Source: Ciona intestinalis (Eukaryota > Chordata > Ascidiacea > Phlebobranchia > Cionidae). From it: a DNA stretch of 64,000 bases. How positions within the stretch are numbered: the first letter of the stretch is position 1; every line of letters begins with the position of its first letter. The stretch is taken from contig NC_020172.2 of the NCBI RefSeq assembly GCF_000224145.3, forward strand, positions 1,822,626-1,886,625, given 5' to 3'. The notes beneath the pieces were generated by a model. The model had not been told where the DNA came from. It did not search any database and saw only the letters and a list, made by a program, of their open reading frames with translations. The position numbers were made by a program, and so were the translations under genes. Below, piece by piece: positions 1 to 11,603 of the stretch.

Positions 1-167
1 AGATATACATCTTCCACAAATTGTCAATTTTAAGAAAATATCTTATTGTTCATCTATAAGCTGGTAGTACATATAGTTATATTAGACATGGCATTTGATA
101 TTATGTAAAACTAAATTTTTTACTTTGGCTAAAGTTACTATATATATATATATATACTTTTATTTCA

Positions 168-948
168 ATATATAGTAGAGGGGAGATGGGACACTTATTG
201 GTCAGACAAGACATTTTTTAATTTTCGTTTTCACGGACACCCATTTAATAATGATTAGGAAAATAATGTTACAGAATTATTCGAATGTATTATCACGACT
301 TGACAAAACGTGGGTCCAAGCTGAAAACTGTTTTCAAATATTTTTTAAAAAATATAAAACACAAACAGTATATTTTGAACAGGTAAAAATGCGAAATATA
401 GTAAGGTGCTAATTTTGAATGCCGGCTAAATCATAGTAAAGCCGCTGAAATTACGTAGATTGCGAGTGTGAACGATTAAACTAGAATCATACCTTCAAAA
501 AAACTTATATATTTTCGCATAATTTTATTTTATATAACTAGTTTTAGTTTTGTTAATATTTGAGATATATAGCCTAAACATGAGGAAAATAGGCAGGGGC
601 CAATAAGACAAGAAAAAGAATGTTTAAACTTGATTTTCCAAGCGTACCGCAGTATTATTTAGTCCTATATTAATAAACACGCTTATAATTAATAATGATT
701 TAAAACTGTCCCGTCTTATCCTGTGTTTTTTCGAGTTGGTAAAATTTGACTTGTTGTGCGAAAAATAACTCCTTGTATGTTTTATTATATAATTTTGAGT
801 TGCTGTCAATTCATAAAGGAATGATAGTACTAATTCGTGGTATTACCCAAAAACCGATATGTATTTTCATTTTGAAAATATTTGGCAACATATGTTTCAT
901 TCATTCATTCATTCATTCATAAGTGTCCCATATTTGTACTATATGTAA
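168..948. mobile_element. TIR element, ~780 bp, non-coding
   Basis: The left end (about 168-197) reads ATATAGTA followed by ATGGGACACTTAT after a short spacer. The right end (about 920-948) is the inverted complement of this. No transposase reading frame is visible between them; the small ORFs inside look random. The terminal GATGGGACAC string is shared with the short MITE family found through the window, so this is probably a longer relative. An (ATTC)n microsatellite lies at 897-921 just inside the right end. Boundaries are approximate because the terminal repeats are imperfect. Confidence 0.5.
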
Positions 949-971
949 TATACAGTATAAATATTTCTGAC

Positions 972-1245
972 TTGCAGCTGTTGCTTTCGTAAAGTAGCTG
1001 AGTCCACTCTTCGTAATACCATACATGGAGTAACCTTCTGTAAGACGTGTAGCAGAAACACTTGACATATTTACTATATTGCCTGGAAACAACAATAGCA
1101 TTACGTTTAAACTGAGCTATCTCTCGCATGATAAACATTACCCTTTGTCAATGCAAGGTGGGGTTTCGCGATCTTTGTCAAATATATTGGAGCTTTGAGG
1201 TTAATTGATAAAATCTTGTCGAACGATTCTCCTGTGTACTGCGTG
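972..1245 (-). pseudogene. SDR relic D (exons 5 and truncated 4 only)
   Basis: Two exons of the SDR gene family remain on the minus strand. Exon 5 (972-1082) encodes the catalytic stretch GNIVNMSSVSATR and the YGITK motif. Exon 4 (from 1142) encodes TGESFDKILSINLKAPIYL. Homology to the intact copy stops at about 1245, inside exon 4. The last two exons are not found to the left. The reading frame is still open across the two exons, but the gene is clearly partial. It sits at the left end of the duplicated block, next to a SINE and an assembly gap. Confidence 0.7.
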
Positions 1246-1270
1246 AAAGTACACGCGTTATAACACTAAC

Positions 1271-1359
1271 GGCGCCGTGGCGTAGTGGTTATAGCGCGCC
1301 TGCCTGTAACCATTAGGTAATGGGTTCAACGCTCGTCGCTGCTAACATTGTTGGCGTAT
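1271..1359 (+). mobile_element. tRNA-related SINE, truncated by gap
   Basis: The sequence GGCGCCGTGGCGTAGTGGTT followed by a GGTTCAACGC B-box-like motif looks like a tRNA-derived RNA polymerase III promoter. The same sequence occurs with a longer 3' part at about 61984 and inverted at about 37160-37440, so it is a dispersed repeat and not a functional tRNA. It runs into the 50-N gap. Confidence 0.65.
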
Positions 1360-1409
1360 NNNNNNNNNNNNNNNNNNNNNNNNNNNNNNNNNNNNNNNNN
1401 NNNNNNNNN
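1360..1409. other. assembly gap (50 N)
   Basis: Fixed-size run of N. The sequence immediately after it is near-identical to the sequence starting at about 13724, so the gap lies at or near the left breakpoint of the duplicated block. Confidence 0.99.
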
Positions 1410-1544
1410 CTATATACGTTCATTGTAAAAAAAATTATATATTTTGAAGTTATTCGTAAAAATGGTATCTATCTACAGTCATTTCTAAATAAAACGAAGC
1501 GACATCTTGTGTGTTTTCAAATATTGTTTGCTTCGTGTGGATGA

Positions 1545-3267
1545 TCATTCATTTATTTTTGTGATGTACCGTCCTCCATCAATCACAATGCATTCACCTG
1601 TTACCATGGCAGCTTTCTCCGAGGCGAGAAATACGGCCATATTGGCAACATCTTCTACTGTTGCTACTTTCCCGCTAAGCAAAGATGCTTCGACTGTTAA
1701 AATACTTTCCACGATTTCTTTTGGTACAAAGTTGTCAAATATTTCGGTGCCAATCGCTCCTGGACTGAAAAAAGTAGTCGTTAATACCTGAGTACTTTAT
1801 AAATAGATAGTCCAAATATTCAAACCATATCGCGTTGCATCTTATGCCATCTTTTGCAAAACCTGCAAAATAAAATGCAGTTGAGAAGTATGAAAGCATC
1901 GTATGGCTGCCAAAATCGTGCAAAATGGTATTTTAAAAGAAAATTATACTTCTTTAAGTGGTTTTATTTCCAGTTATGGTATAACATGCTGTCGTTTAAT
2001 TACATGTTTATATAGTTGTTTAAGTTGAGTTAAGTTTTCCCCATACAACTAACTTGCAGCTGTTGTTTTCGTAAAATAGCTAAGTCCATTCTTCGTAATA
2101 CCATACATGAAGGAACCTGCTGTAAGGCGTGTAGCAGAAACACTTGACATATTTACTATATTGCCTGGAAACAACAAAAGGATTAAGTTTAAACTAAACT
2201 GTCTCTCGCATGATAAATATACCTTTTGTCAATGCAAGGTGAGGTTTCGCGATCTTTGTCAAATATATTGGAGCTTTGAGGTTGATTGCTAAAATCTTGT
2301 CGAACGATTCTCCTGTGTACTGCGTTAAAATGTATGTCTCTATAATTGCCTTTGTGCCAACACAATAGTTTGTATATAAGAGTATAGGGTATTAGATGGG
2401 ACAAGTTTTCAAATATTTTCAGAATTACACAATCTTAGCATCCGGTGAACTGTAAAAAGTCGGGTTTAAGGTGCTATAACGGTATCCCAGCATCTTACCC
2501 CTCAGCAATATACTATATACCCACGTCTTCAACAGACGTCATTGATACAATCCCAGCGTTGTTTACAAGAACATCCAATTTTCCGAATGTTTTAATCGTT
2601 TCTTCCAATAATTTGTCCATCTCTTCCTCCTTTGTAAGATCTGCTATTGTTTCCAAAACCTGGTTTGTAAAGTAGTTTTACGAACTTGTAGGCCTACATT
2701 ATATAAACGATGTATAAACGCTGATAAAATTACTGTATAACAGGTATAGTGGGGTGGGGGAAGATGGGACACCTTTAGCACATTATATCTTAATATCCTG
2801 ATCGTGTTTTAAACAATTAACAACGGTCTAGGGGAGTCGTGAGGATACGCTTTTATAATTCTTTGCATTTTCTTTGTTTACTACCAAATTGGGCGAGAAA
2901 ATAGAATGAAAAGGTGTTTCATCTTCCCCCAACCTACTATATAATAGACAAAGAAGTTTAAATAACTCATTCTAGAATTCTTGATTTTCTTGAGAATAAA
3001 TCAGTGCAGACTATACAATGTAGATAAAGCACAACAGTGACTTACTTGTTTCGATCCATTTTTTTTGCATTTCTCAGCAACCTCACTTAACTTATCCTTA
3101 TTACTACCTGTGATTGATAACAAAGCACCTTGCTTTGCAAATAATTCAGCAATCGCAGCTCCAATTCCTCTCGAACTGCCTGTGGATACATATATAAGCC
3201 TGGCACTGTTTGAATTAAAGTTCTATTTCTTACCTGTAATTAAAACAACTTTGCAAGCTTCGTTCAT
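1545..3267 (-). CDS. short-chain dehydrogenase/reductase, copy A (intact)
   Basis: Seven exons on the minus strand: 3234-3267, 3046-3179, 2525-2659, 2223-2349, 2054-2164, 1826-1862 and 1545-1764. They sum to 798 nt, or 265 aa plus stop. The protein is a classical SDR oxidoreductase: cofactor motif TGSSRGIG near residue 11, NNAG motif in exon 3, catalytic Ser in NMSSVSA and the YGITK (YxxxK) catalytic pair in exon 5, and a C-terminal IDGG motif typical of the family. It is likely cytosolic and NAD(P)H-dependent; the substrate cannot be inferred. Splice phases agree throughout, and the exon 5 donor is a weaker GTTAGT. It is the only one of four SDR copies here without a lesion. It lies immediately upstream of the first Themis pair. 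Confidence 0.87.
2745..2943. mobile_element. MITE (GGGAAGATGGGACACC family) in SDR intron
   Basis: About 199 bp between exons 2 and 3 of SDR copy A. It begins TATAGTGGGGTGGGGGAAGA, ends with the inverted counterpart and carries the family core around AACAACGGTCTA. There is no ORF. The SDR B intron lacks it, so it is an insertion or deletion polymorphic between paralogues. Confidence 0.75.
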
Positions 3268-3394
3268 GTTATCGTGTTGATAAATAATATTTTTAGGCCT
3301 ACTTATAGTTCGCTGCTTGTACGGACAAGTTAGTATGGTAGGTGGAGTGTAAAAGTTAAATATTAACCGATGTACCGCAGTCAGTTTTAACGAA

Positions 3395-3565
3395 TTGCTG
3401 ATATACCTAAAGAAACCATAACGCGCTGCGTATTATACCATCTTTGGCAAAACCTGCAAAATATAATGCATGAGGAATATGAAAGCACGTATGATGCCAA
3501 AATCGTGCAGAATGTTATATTTAAAGAAATTGTACTTCCTGAAATGTTTTTATTCCCAGATGTAC
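3395..3565 (-). pseudogene. SDR exon-6 relic
   Basis: This stretch resembles 1826-1950 (SDR exon 6 with its upstream intron) on the minus strand and still spells GFAKDG, after which the frame is degenerate. There are no other exons nearby. It marks an older SDR duplication between SDR copy A and s-Themis copy 1. Confidence 0.5.
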
Positions 3566-3906
3566 TATAACATAGCATTTATTTTATCTTTATATTGTTT
3601 TATATAAAGATAGAACTAAAAAACGTTTTTACGTTTAATTAGGTTCCCCGTATTTTTTCGTTTCTAAACACAATCTGAACTGTAATTCAGTTTTAATTGC
3701 TTCTGTGTAGTTGTTGCGTTAAAGACATTATATGACGTCACAATAGTCGAGAAACTTTTACTTTGCCTAAAACTCACTTTTTATAACAGAATATTCTGCT
3801 ACAACTATTATTGGGGTATAATGCTTATTGTATTTTATTATGTTTGCTTTCATTGCCACAGTACATTTTGCAGAAGTTCTGGTGAAGACTAAAGAAATAC
3901 AAAAAG

Positions 3907-6900
3907 ATGTGTACTTTAATTACTTCATGTATTAGCTTAGTTCTCGCTTTAATGCTTATAATTCAAGGTAAGAAAATAGATTATAATTATGCTTTAAAAA
4001 GGCAGGAGCATTGTTTGCTAGTTTATCATTAAGAATTCTAAGTTAGTTTTGTATTTTCATTGATGCATATTTTAAAGCAGTGTTGTTTGTATTAATGGTA
4101 GACCAATACTGCCAGTATATGCCATTACGTTTAGACATTTTTTCTGTCGGTCCTTGATAAACTCCGTTAAGGTTTGAGAAACTGCACTCCCAAAACCACC
4201 ATCCGCTATTATGGGGTCCTGGACAATTAGAAATAAAATAGGATTCTTTACTGGTATGGTCAAACGTGCTAAACTCTAATGGAAAAATCGCGTGCGGAAT
4301 GTTTGGCTGAAATGCTGTTCCAAAACGTCTTGCTAGATTAGCCATCGTGTAATTTGATTTTGAATACAGTGTAAACCTCTCATATTCTACGTACGCATAA
4401 AATCCATCCCACCCTTTTAAATCAACACGAAGATTTGGACGAAGTGTTGAGTACCAAGCACTCAATGCTATTTGATTTTGTCTTGTCAGGGATAAAATAT
4501 TTTCTAACCCTGCCCAGTAATCTTCATTCGGATTTCCGAATCCATTCACATAATCCTCCCACCCTCTGTTGAAGTTGATTCTGCCATTCTTTCTTTGCTG
4601 GAAAGTTATCCAACCAGTTTTGTTGGTTATGCGGCTACCAGTTTCCATGTCACAATGAATAAAAATAAACCGATATCCCACTTTCAACCAAATAGGATAA
4701 ACGTCGCTGCTGTATCTTCCTAACCGGTGAAGATTTGTACAATCTGCTTTGCAAACAAATAGTTAATTTTAAATGATCTAGACTAAAATGTAGACCATCC
4801 TACCTGTGTTTAAACTTTGAATTGCTGACGAGTTCATTAATATCCTTTTCTTCTTGGAAAATGAACCTGCTTTATATTTAAATGATTCTTTCACAAACAG
4901 GTCACCGCAAACCTTGCATATTTTTACACGTATGCTTAATAACTCCTCGCAAAGTTGAATTTGACTTACCAAGTTCACTAATTTTACTTGGATTTTTTTA
5001 CTAGGTCTTTCTGTCAGAAAAGTTTTATTGACTGCGTTGTTTTGTGATAAAGCAGCTTTTAAAACAAAAGACAAAATAATATAAAGCCAATAATTCATCT
5101 TTAGCATTTCCACTTCTAGTACTGGTTTGCACTGGAAGCGCCGTAGAAATCCATGCTCCAGTAGCCGAAGAATGCAACCAAGCAAACGCTTCAAACTCCA
5201 TTTCTCTCGAATTCGATTTAAATGCGAAAGAGATGCTTGTTCTTCGTTTGGAAAACGCAAGGTTGTAAAGGATCAATCAAACGGCAACCTATAAGACTGT
5301 TTTTGGCTATTTTCCCATGACTGTTCCGGCCATTTCTCACCGGATATTTTTTTCCGGCCCACTGGTAAACGTCTGGGTTAAATAAAAGGCTTGTTACCTA
5401 AAGTCATATCAGAGTTAATTAAATACCTAATCCCATATACAAGTATAAAAGCAGTTGCAGGTTTGTCTCCATAAATGTACAATTGGAATGGGAAACTTTA
5501 CTTCCGTGCAATCAAATGCCAATAAAGAAGCAATTCGAATTGTTCCGCCAATTTTCCATACTCATATCTCCACAACCCCAAAACTGTAAAACAATTCTAA
5601 TTGCCAGATACGTCATACTAGGTGATTACTATATTTTTTATAAGGTATTTTAAAATGGTAACGTAAATTCCGACTAATTTGATATAATTTCCCAGAAATG
5701 ATACTGATTTTACCGATGCATTCCATTACTGCCGGAGAAAACGTAACAATTATTGCTGAAATCGATAACGTTAAGCAATACAGTGAATTGTTTCTTGTCA
5801 CCATCAGCTGTTCGATTTCCGTCGGAGATAGTTCTCCTGTAACATTCGAAATCCACCAAAACAAATTTTCCCAGCGTGTTGTACTGCCCGGTACACACGT
5901 CATATTGTTCTCTTGCTTTATTCCAAGCGGAAAAGTCATTACACAACGAAAATCTTTACAAGTGGAAAGTTTGTTGTTCAGTAAACAATTAAAAATAATA
6001 ACATCACCAGCAAAATTCACATTTCTAACTGAGGCAGAAATAATCTTTCAGTACGTGTACCACTATCCCATATCGTACTGCTTTATTTTAATTGATTATC
6101 AAAGTTGTGACCGAANTAAAGAATTTTTACAAACCAAATATAACGATAAAGAAGTTGCTGAGATCAAGTTTAAACTAACAACAAGCATTCAATCTACAAT
6201 CGGACCAGGCATACATTCCTTCACACTGTTTATGCAAAACAATGTGTCCGATGTAAAATACAGGTCTGTTTTTTATCTTAACCAGCTGGTTACAGGAATG
6301 AAAGTAATATGCCATCACTTTGTCGGAATACAACCAAATTACTTTACAATCAACATTACGCTTGAAGAAGGTTGTCCGGCCAACATTACAATAGAAATCA
6401 ACAAATATCCCAACAATGAACTAGTATCTAAAATAAAGACATTTTGTTCAAATCCTGATGAATGTAAATTGGTTCAAGTCAAAACATCTCTGAAGAAAGC
6501 TGGGGAGAAATACAGAGTTACTGTGTTTGCAAATAACCAGATATCTAATGATAGCGCTGTATCTCAAGTGTTTGAAACCGTTCCTCAAATATATGACGTA
6601 TACATGACGTCAGATGGACCCTTATATGCCAGTGTTTCAACCAATCTTATGATTTACGTCAGAGGGGACATTGGTGGATTTGAGATGACGTTGAAGTTTG
6701 AGGAACATTCTAAACATGTTCCGTTTACAATTGATTCGATTAAACATGTTCATTCAGATGAAGCAAGTCTACCGTTTGATTCGACGTTTTACAAACTAAT
6801 AAAAGAGAGAATTATCTTCACATCTATTGGAGATCAACAGATTGATGCAAACATCAGGAATTCAAAGCAAATTTTTAATTTTAGTTCAAACTTTATTGTA

Positions 6901-9900
6901 CAAAGGCAACCAACATGTTTGGAAGGCGTGAAAATTCGTGACGGGAATTCAAACAGAGCGATAGGTGAACCGTTAAAATTTGCGAGAGAGTTGATTTTAA
7001 GCGGTGACGTCACTTTATCGTGTGTTGAAGATTCCAACATTAAGTTTAAATGGAAATCTTTCAAAGTCGACTCAAGTTCACGATTACCTCGAACTGAAAA
7101 TGAAGTGAAATTAAAAGGAAATGTTTACAACAATGAGATTGTGATTCGAAGCAACGATTTGCTTGCAGGATTGTACGTCATAATGCTTGAGGTGTCGACT
7201 AATGACGTCACAGATAAGGATGTGACATCAGAGGCGAGAGATTTCAGTTTGATCGAGGTTCCCACGAGAAAGCTGGAGGTTCTTATCAAAGGAGGCAACA
7301 AGCGACAACTTGGTAAGTTTTGTGGTGAATGTTGTGGTTAATGTGGTGTTGTGGAATTGATATGATGAGATTGCCTGTGTTGTATATCGTTCTTAATAAT
7401 CTGAGAATTGTTCACATATATATTTAATAGGTAATGAAACAGCCGTTAAATTTGAAGCATCCGTAACAACTGAAGTTGATTTCGCGATCCGATTTCATCA
7501 TAATTGGTATTGTGCCGTCACATTAGATGATTTACCACGTGACGTGGAAGTTGGTAAAGTGAAACGAAAAGGTATCAACATCCAACTGTAGTTATCTCAC
7601 ATAGCAATGCTCGTTACATGGTATATGTTGTTACCAGGTTCATGTTTCAACCAACAACCACTGTGGATTGGTGATGACACATTTGTTCAAGTCTCAAATT
7701 TTAAACCAAACTCATTTTACTTCATTCGATTAATTGTTATCGGTGAAGGGTATTCCCCCGCTTATGCTGATCAAGAAATATTTATTCTTCCTCAAGCTCC
7801 AACTTTAACATTGAAGTAAAATTATGGTTTGTTAAAAACATGACATATTTATATTTCACCTTCTTATTACAGATGTTGGACGAATTGTGGGAAATTTATT
7901 TCTCCAAACGTTCCACTGATACTCCAATCAGAATGTAGTGATTGTGTACGTCACACTTGGTTTCTTAATTCAAATATATTGGAAAGTTGTAACAACAAAG
8001 ATATTTGTAAATTTACTCCACAACAGCTCCAAACGTCAACAATTTTAAACAACATTACAGTTATTGGTAAATATGTTCTGACTTAATGTTTATTACTTAT
8101 CAATATTCACGTTTAAATTAATATTTCTTCAGGTTTCGATTTATATGGAAGGGAGTCTTCTGCGAGTCTACTTTTTAATGTTACACCGCCACCCAGTGGC
8201 GGGCATTGCTCAGCTTTACCAAAGCTCGGCAAGTCTTACGTCACAAAGTTTACCGTGACGTGTCAAAACTTCGCAGACGTCCATCCACCACTGATGTACA
8301 AGTTTTACATGAAACAATCGGGCAAGTCGTGTTTGACTTTGCTTATATAGTAGGATGGGGGAAGACGGGACACCTTTAACACATAATACACAAATATCCT
8401 AATAGTATTTTAACAATTAACAACGGTCTATGGGAGTCGTCTGGATACGTTTTTTTATTTCTATGAATGTTCTTACTAAATGGGACGAGAAAATAGAATG
8501 GAGTTATGTCCCATCTTTCCCCACCCTACATTATACATTCTTATATACATGTATTAATATGACACTCTCACAGACAAGGAATTATCGCTTTTACAATACG
8601 GTTACGATGCTTCAGTTCATAACATCACTATGAGCAGAACGTTCGGGGTTGCTTTCACAGTGGATATTTGCAACAGCTTGGGCGCGTGTCGACGAGATGA
8701 CGTCGCCGTTGATGTCATACCTACGTCACGGAATCCTCCAATTTCTGACGCAATAAAAGAGATTGATGAAAGTATGAAAGCCAACAACATCCAGAGATTG
8801 TTACAACTTGTGGCACCTTTGTCAGGAACAACAGCATTGAGTTCTAACAAGGTAGGACAATATCTTGTTTTGTGATAATTTAAAACGAATAATTTAACTT
8901 TTACATTTTTTATAGAGAAACAAAATACTCAAGCACGTAACTTCTACGAAAGTAACTTCTGTTAAATCAGCGAAACAAATTGTTGACGTCATGAATTACG
9001 TCACTAGTGAACCGGACTTGACAGGTGTTGAAAATAAGGTACATGTACATGATATTTAAGTTACTTTTAAATTAAATTTTCAAATGATTATTTCTGAAGG
9101 AAAGTTCTTGGGAAAAACTTTCTAATGTTCAAAATTTTATGGAGGCAAGGTTGAATGACGCAACAAAGACCGAACTCAACTCCATAATGACGTCATGTGT
9201 GTCGGTTGCTTCAAATTTAATGCTAGCTTCTCACAGCAGCATAAACAGGGTGAATATTTATAATGTCATTCACAGTTAACACTTACATGATAATACTATT
9301 TGTTGTTTTTATCACCAGATAGAAGAAACAAATAAAATAAAAAACTTTGGAAGACTCTTGATGACGCAGGTTATTCCTGGGGAATCCCCCATGACGTATA
9401 AGACACCCGGAACTGAAATAATGTTGATGAGAATGAAAGGAAACACGACAGGTACATGTGGTATAAGATACCTGTTACATTATTTAAAACTAATACAGTT
9501 TATCTTAAAGAAAATGATCAATCTGTACCATTCCAAATTCCTGGTATGACGTCAATCTTCGGTAATGACGTCATCAATATGGAGGTTGGTGGAAATATTA
9601 TTGGTATGATATATTATGTTTGATAATTGTTATGATACTTATAGTTATACAACTACGACGCACGAAAGATAAATTTTAACACATCCACTCAAAGTGTTGA
9701 CTTTGTCACTGCTGTTTCCTTGACAACTGGTTGGGAGAAACAAAATCCGATTTCTTCCAAAAAAGCCCGAAATCTTCCAAGTCGATTTATTGTTCCAAAA
9801 CAATCAACATCAACAAGTTTGCAATTAATCATTGCGAGCGATTGTGACGTAACAATATGCAACAGTCAAGCAACAACTAGCACAGCATTTGAAGTAGGAA

Positions 9901-11603
9901 TCGACAACAAAGAAAACTTAAGTAAATATTTTCTTCGAATCTTGCTCGAAAATTCCACTCACGAAGTCAAGGAATGGAAGATAACGTTACAACTTTCTGA
10001 TTCAATGAACCGCCAGTTTAATTTGACAAAGACATTCACCGATAAAAGTAACTAACTGGACCACACCAACTTAAACTGAGATTAATTTGGAAAACATTTC
10101 AGAGTCAGGATTTGATTGGTTGATCCCATTTACGAATCTACCACATGGTGGCAGCAAATACAACTTGACCATCCATGCTTACCTTGGTTCGAAATATTTT
10201 CGTCAAGGAAGCGTCATGAAAACGTCATTGGTGACGCATTCTGTTAACTGCATGTATTGGGATGACGTCATATTTGATTGGAACAACAAAGGATGTCAGG
10301 TATAACGTCACGAAATATTATTTTTTTATATTTTTAACAAAATTATTCATCTTAGCCAAAAGTGAATTCAAAACAATCAGAGTTGATGTGTGAGTGCGAT
10401 CATTTCCCAGTTCCTCCTGAGAGCAGTGGGAGAATGAAAGAGAATAACAAAAGAGATGTTCCCACTCTTTTCGCATCCAGTTTAATTGTCTACCCAAACA
10501 AGATTGATTACAGCAAAGTGAGAAATATTTTTTTATTTAATTTGTTTATTGTAAACTTATCTCTTTTACAGCTGTCTTGGAATTTGTGGGCAGAATTTTT
10601 AAAAAATCCGGTTATATTTGTTTGTTTGTTTATTCTTTACACGTCTTATGGTATCTTGGTGGTTCTGGCAAGAAAGAAAGATATCGAATATGAAGACAAA
10701 GTAAGTCATTCATAATTATTATCAAGTTATATCATAACACGTCACATATACTGCATATCTTACCAAGCAACAATATATCGACGTGGTGGATAACTCACCC
10801 TTGGATAAATACCGTTATTACGTCACAATATACACCGGAAATCGTCGAACTGCTGGAACATCTGCCATTGTTTGTATCAAACTGATTGGATCAAAGAAAT
10901 CTAGCAAAGTTCATATTCTGCAGGTTGATTGTAATTTTTAATATTTTTAAATCTGAATTTACCGTTTTGCTTTTTCCAGAACTCGGAAGAAAGATTTTTA
11001 AGAAGAGGGAGCATTAATTCATATTTGATTACGTCATTCAGTTGCCTTGGAAATCTAGTTGCTGTTCGGTTGTGGCATGACAACAGTGGACGTAGCCCTG
11101 AGTGGTAAATTTATTAAATCATGACATAAATCCATGCCTTGTGTTTCAATTACGTTTAAACCAACTTATACTCATAGGTTTTTACAAAGAATGGTTGTAA
11201 GAGATTTAGAAACAAATGAATGCACTTTCTTCATTTGCAATACATGGTTTGATGATGTCATTGACCATATATTTCCAGCAGCTCGTACTAGAGAGCTCCA
11301 CACGTTTGAAAGTTTATTTCACATCAAATGTGAAAATTATTTGAAAGACGAGTGAGTGGTAACATTGTTAAATAATCCAACAATCCACAAGTAACATTAT
11401 CACTCCATGTAAACCACAGGCACTTGTGGTATTCGATACTTGCGATGCGACCTTGGCAACAAAGCGAGATGTCCAGGGTGGAAAGACTCTCTGCTTGTTA
11501 TCTTCTTATTTTTATGATCATGTTGACGTCACTCATGTTTTATGGACGCGAGGTTTCTCAACCTGGTTTCCAAATACACTTGGGTTACTACTCGTTCAAG
11601 TGG
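3907..11603 (+). CDS. s-Themis-B: s-Themis-like sperm polycystin-1 receptor, copy 1 (runs into gap)
   Basis: Exon 1 (3907-3967) encodes a signal peptide. Further exons: 5120-5261, 5461-5621, 5696-7312, 7431-7571, 7638-7815, 7873-8066, 8133-8321, 8574-8851, 8916-9038, 9100-9249, 9319-9451, 9511-9584, 9645-10047, 10103-10299, 10356-10517, 10572-10700, 10768-10923, 10980-11104, 11178-11351 and 11420 into the gap at 11604. Order of domains: variable N-terminus, REJ-like ectodomain, GPS-like Cys motif (exons 15-16), TM1 (exon 17), PLAT/LH2 (exons 18-20), TM2 (exon 21). Exons 5-20 have exactly the same lengths as in copy 2. The v-Themis gene lies antisense in intron 1. Known role of the family: sperm receptor for self/non-self recognition at fertilisation. 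A single N sits at 6116. The cation-channel half is missing from the assembly. B versus B2 assignment is not resolved. Confidence 0.88.
4043..5107 (-). CDS. v-Themis-B: v-Themis-like fibrinogen-domain vitelline coat protein, copy 1
   Basis: Two exons on the minus strand, 4804-5107 and 4043-4743, total 1005 nt (334 aa). Exon 1 starts MLKMNYWLYI, a hydrophobic signal peptide, and continues into a helical, Cys-containing stalk. An alternative start at the second Met (5098) would also keep a signal sequence. Exon 2 begins in phase 1 with DCTNL and is one whole fibrinogen C-terminal (FReD) domain with GWITFQQRKNG, NGFGNPNEDYW, FSTFDH and SNLNG landmarks. The gene is entirely inside intron 1 of s-Themis copy 1, opposite strand; its ATG is 12 bp from s-Themis exon 2. 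Known role of the family: egg vitelline-coat ligand of the linked s-Themis. It diverges strongly from copy 2 along its whole length. Confidence 0.9.
8345..8535. mobile_element. MITE in s-Themis copy 1 intron 8
   Basis: This element has ATGGGGGAAGACGGGACACC at its left end and the inverted TGTCCCATC...CCCCACCCTAC at its right end. It lies just downstream of the GC splice donor of exon 8. The orthologous intron of copy 2 carries the same element, so insertion preceded the duplication. Confidence 0.75.

Noticed and set aside
1271..1345. Functional tRNA gene
   Set aside because: The cloverleaf is imperfect and the sequence recurs with a common 3' tail at 61984 and 37160, so it is a SINE.
4778..5260. 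Extended v-Themis N-terminus reading upstream of the signal peptide on the minus strand
   Set aside because: The frame is open through the antisense of s-Themis exon 2, but the first ~50 residues look like a shadow and would bury the signal peptide. Starting at 5107 or 5098 fits a secreted protein and the copy 2 structure.
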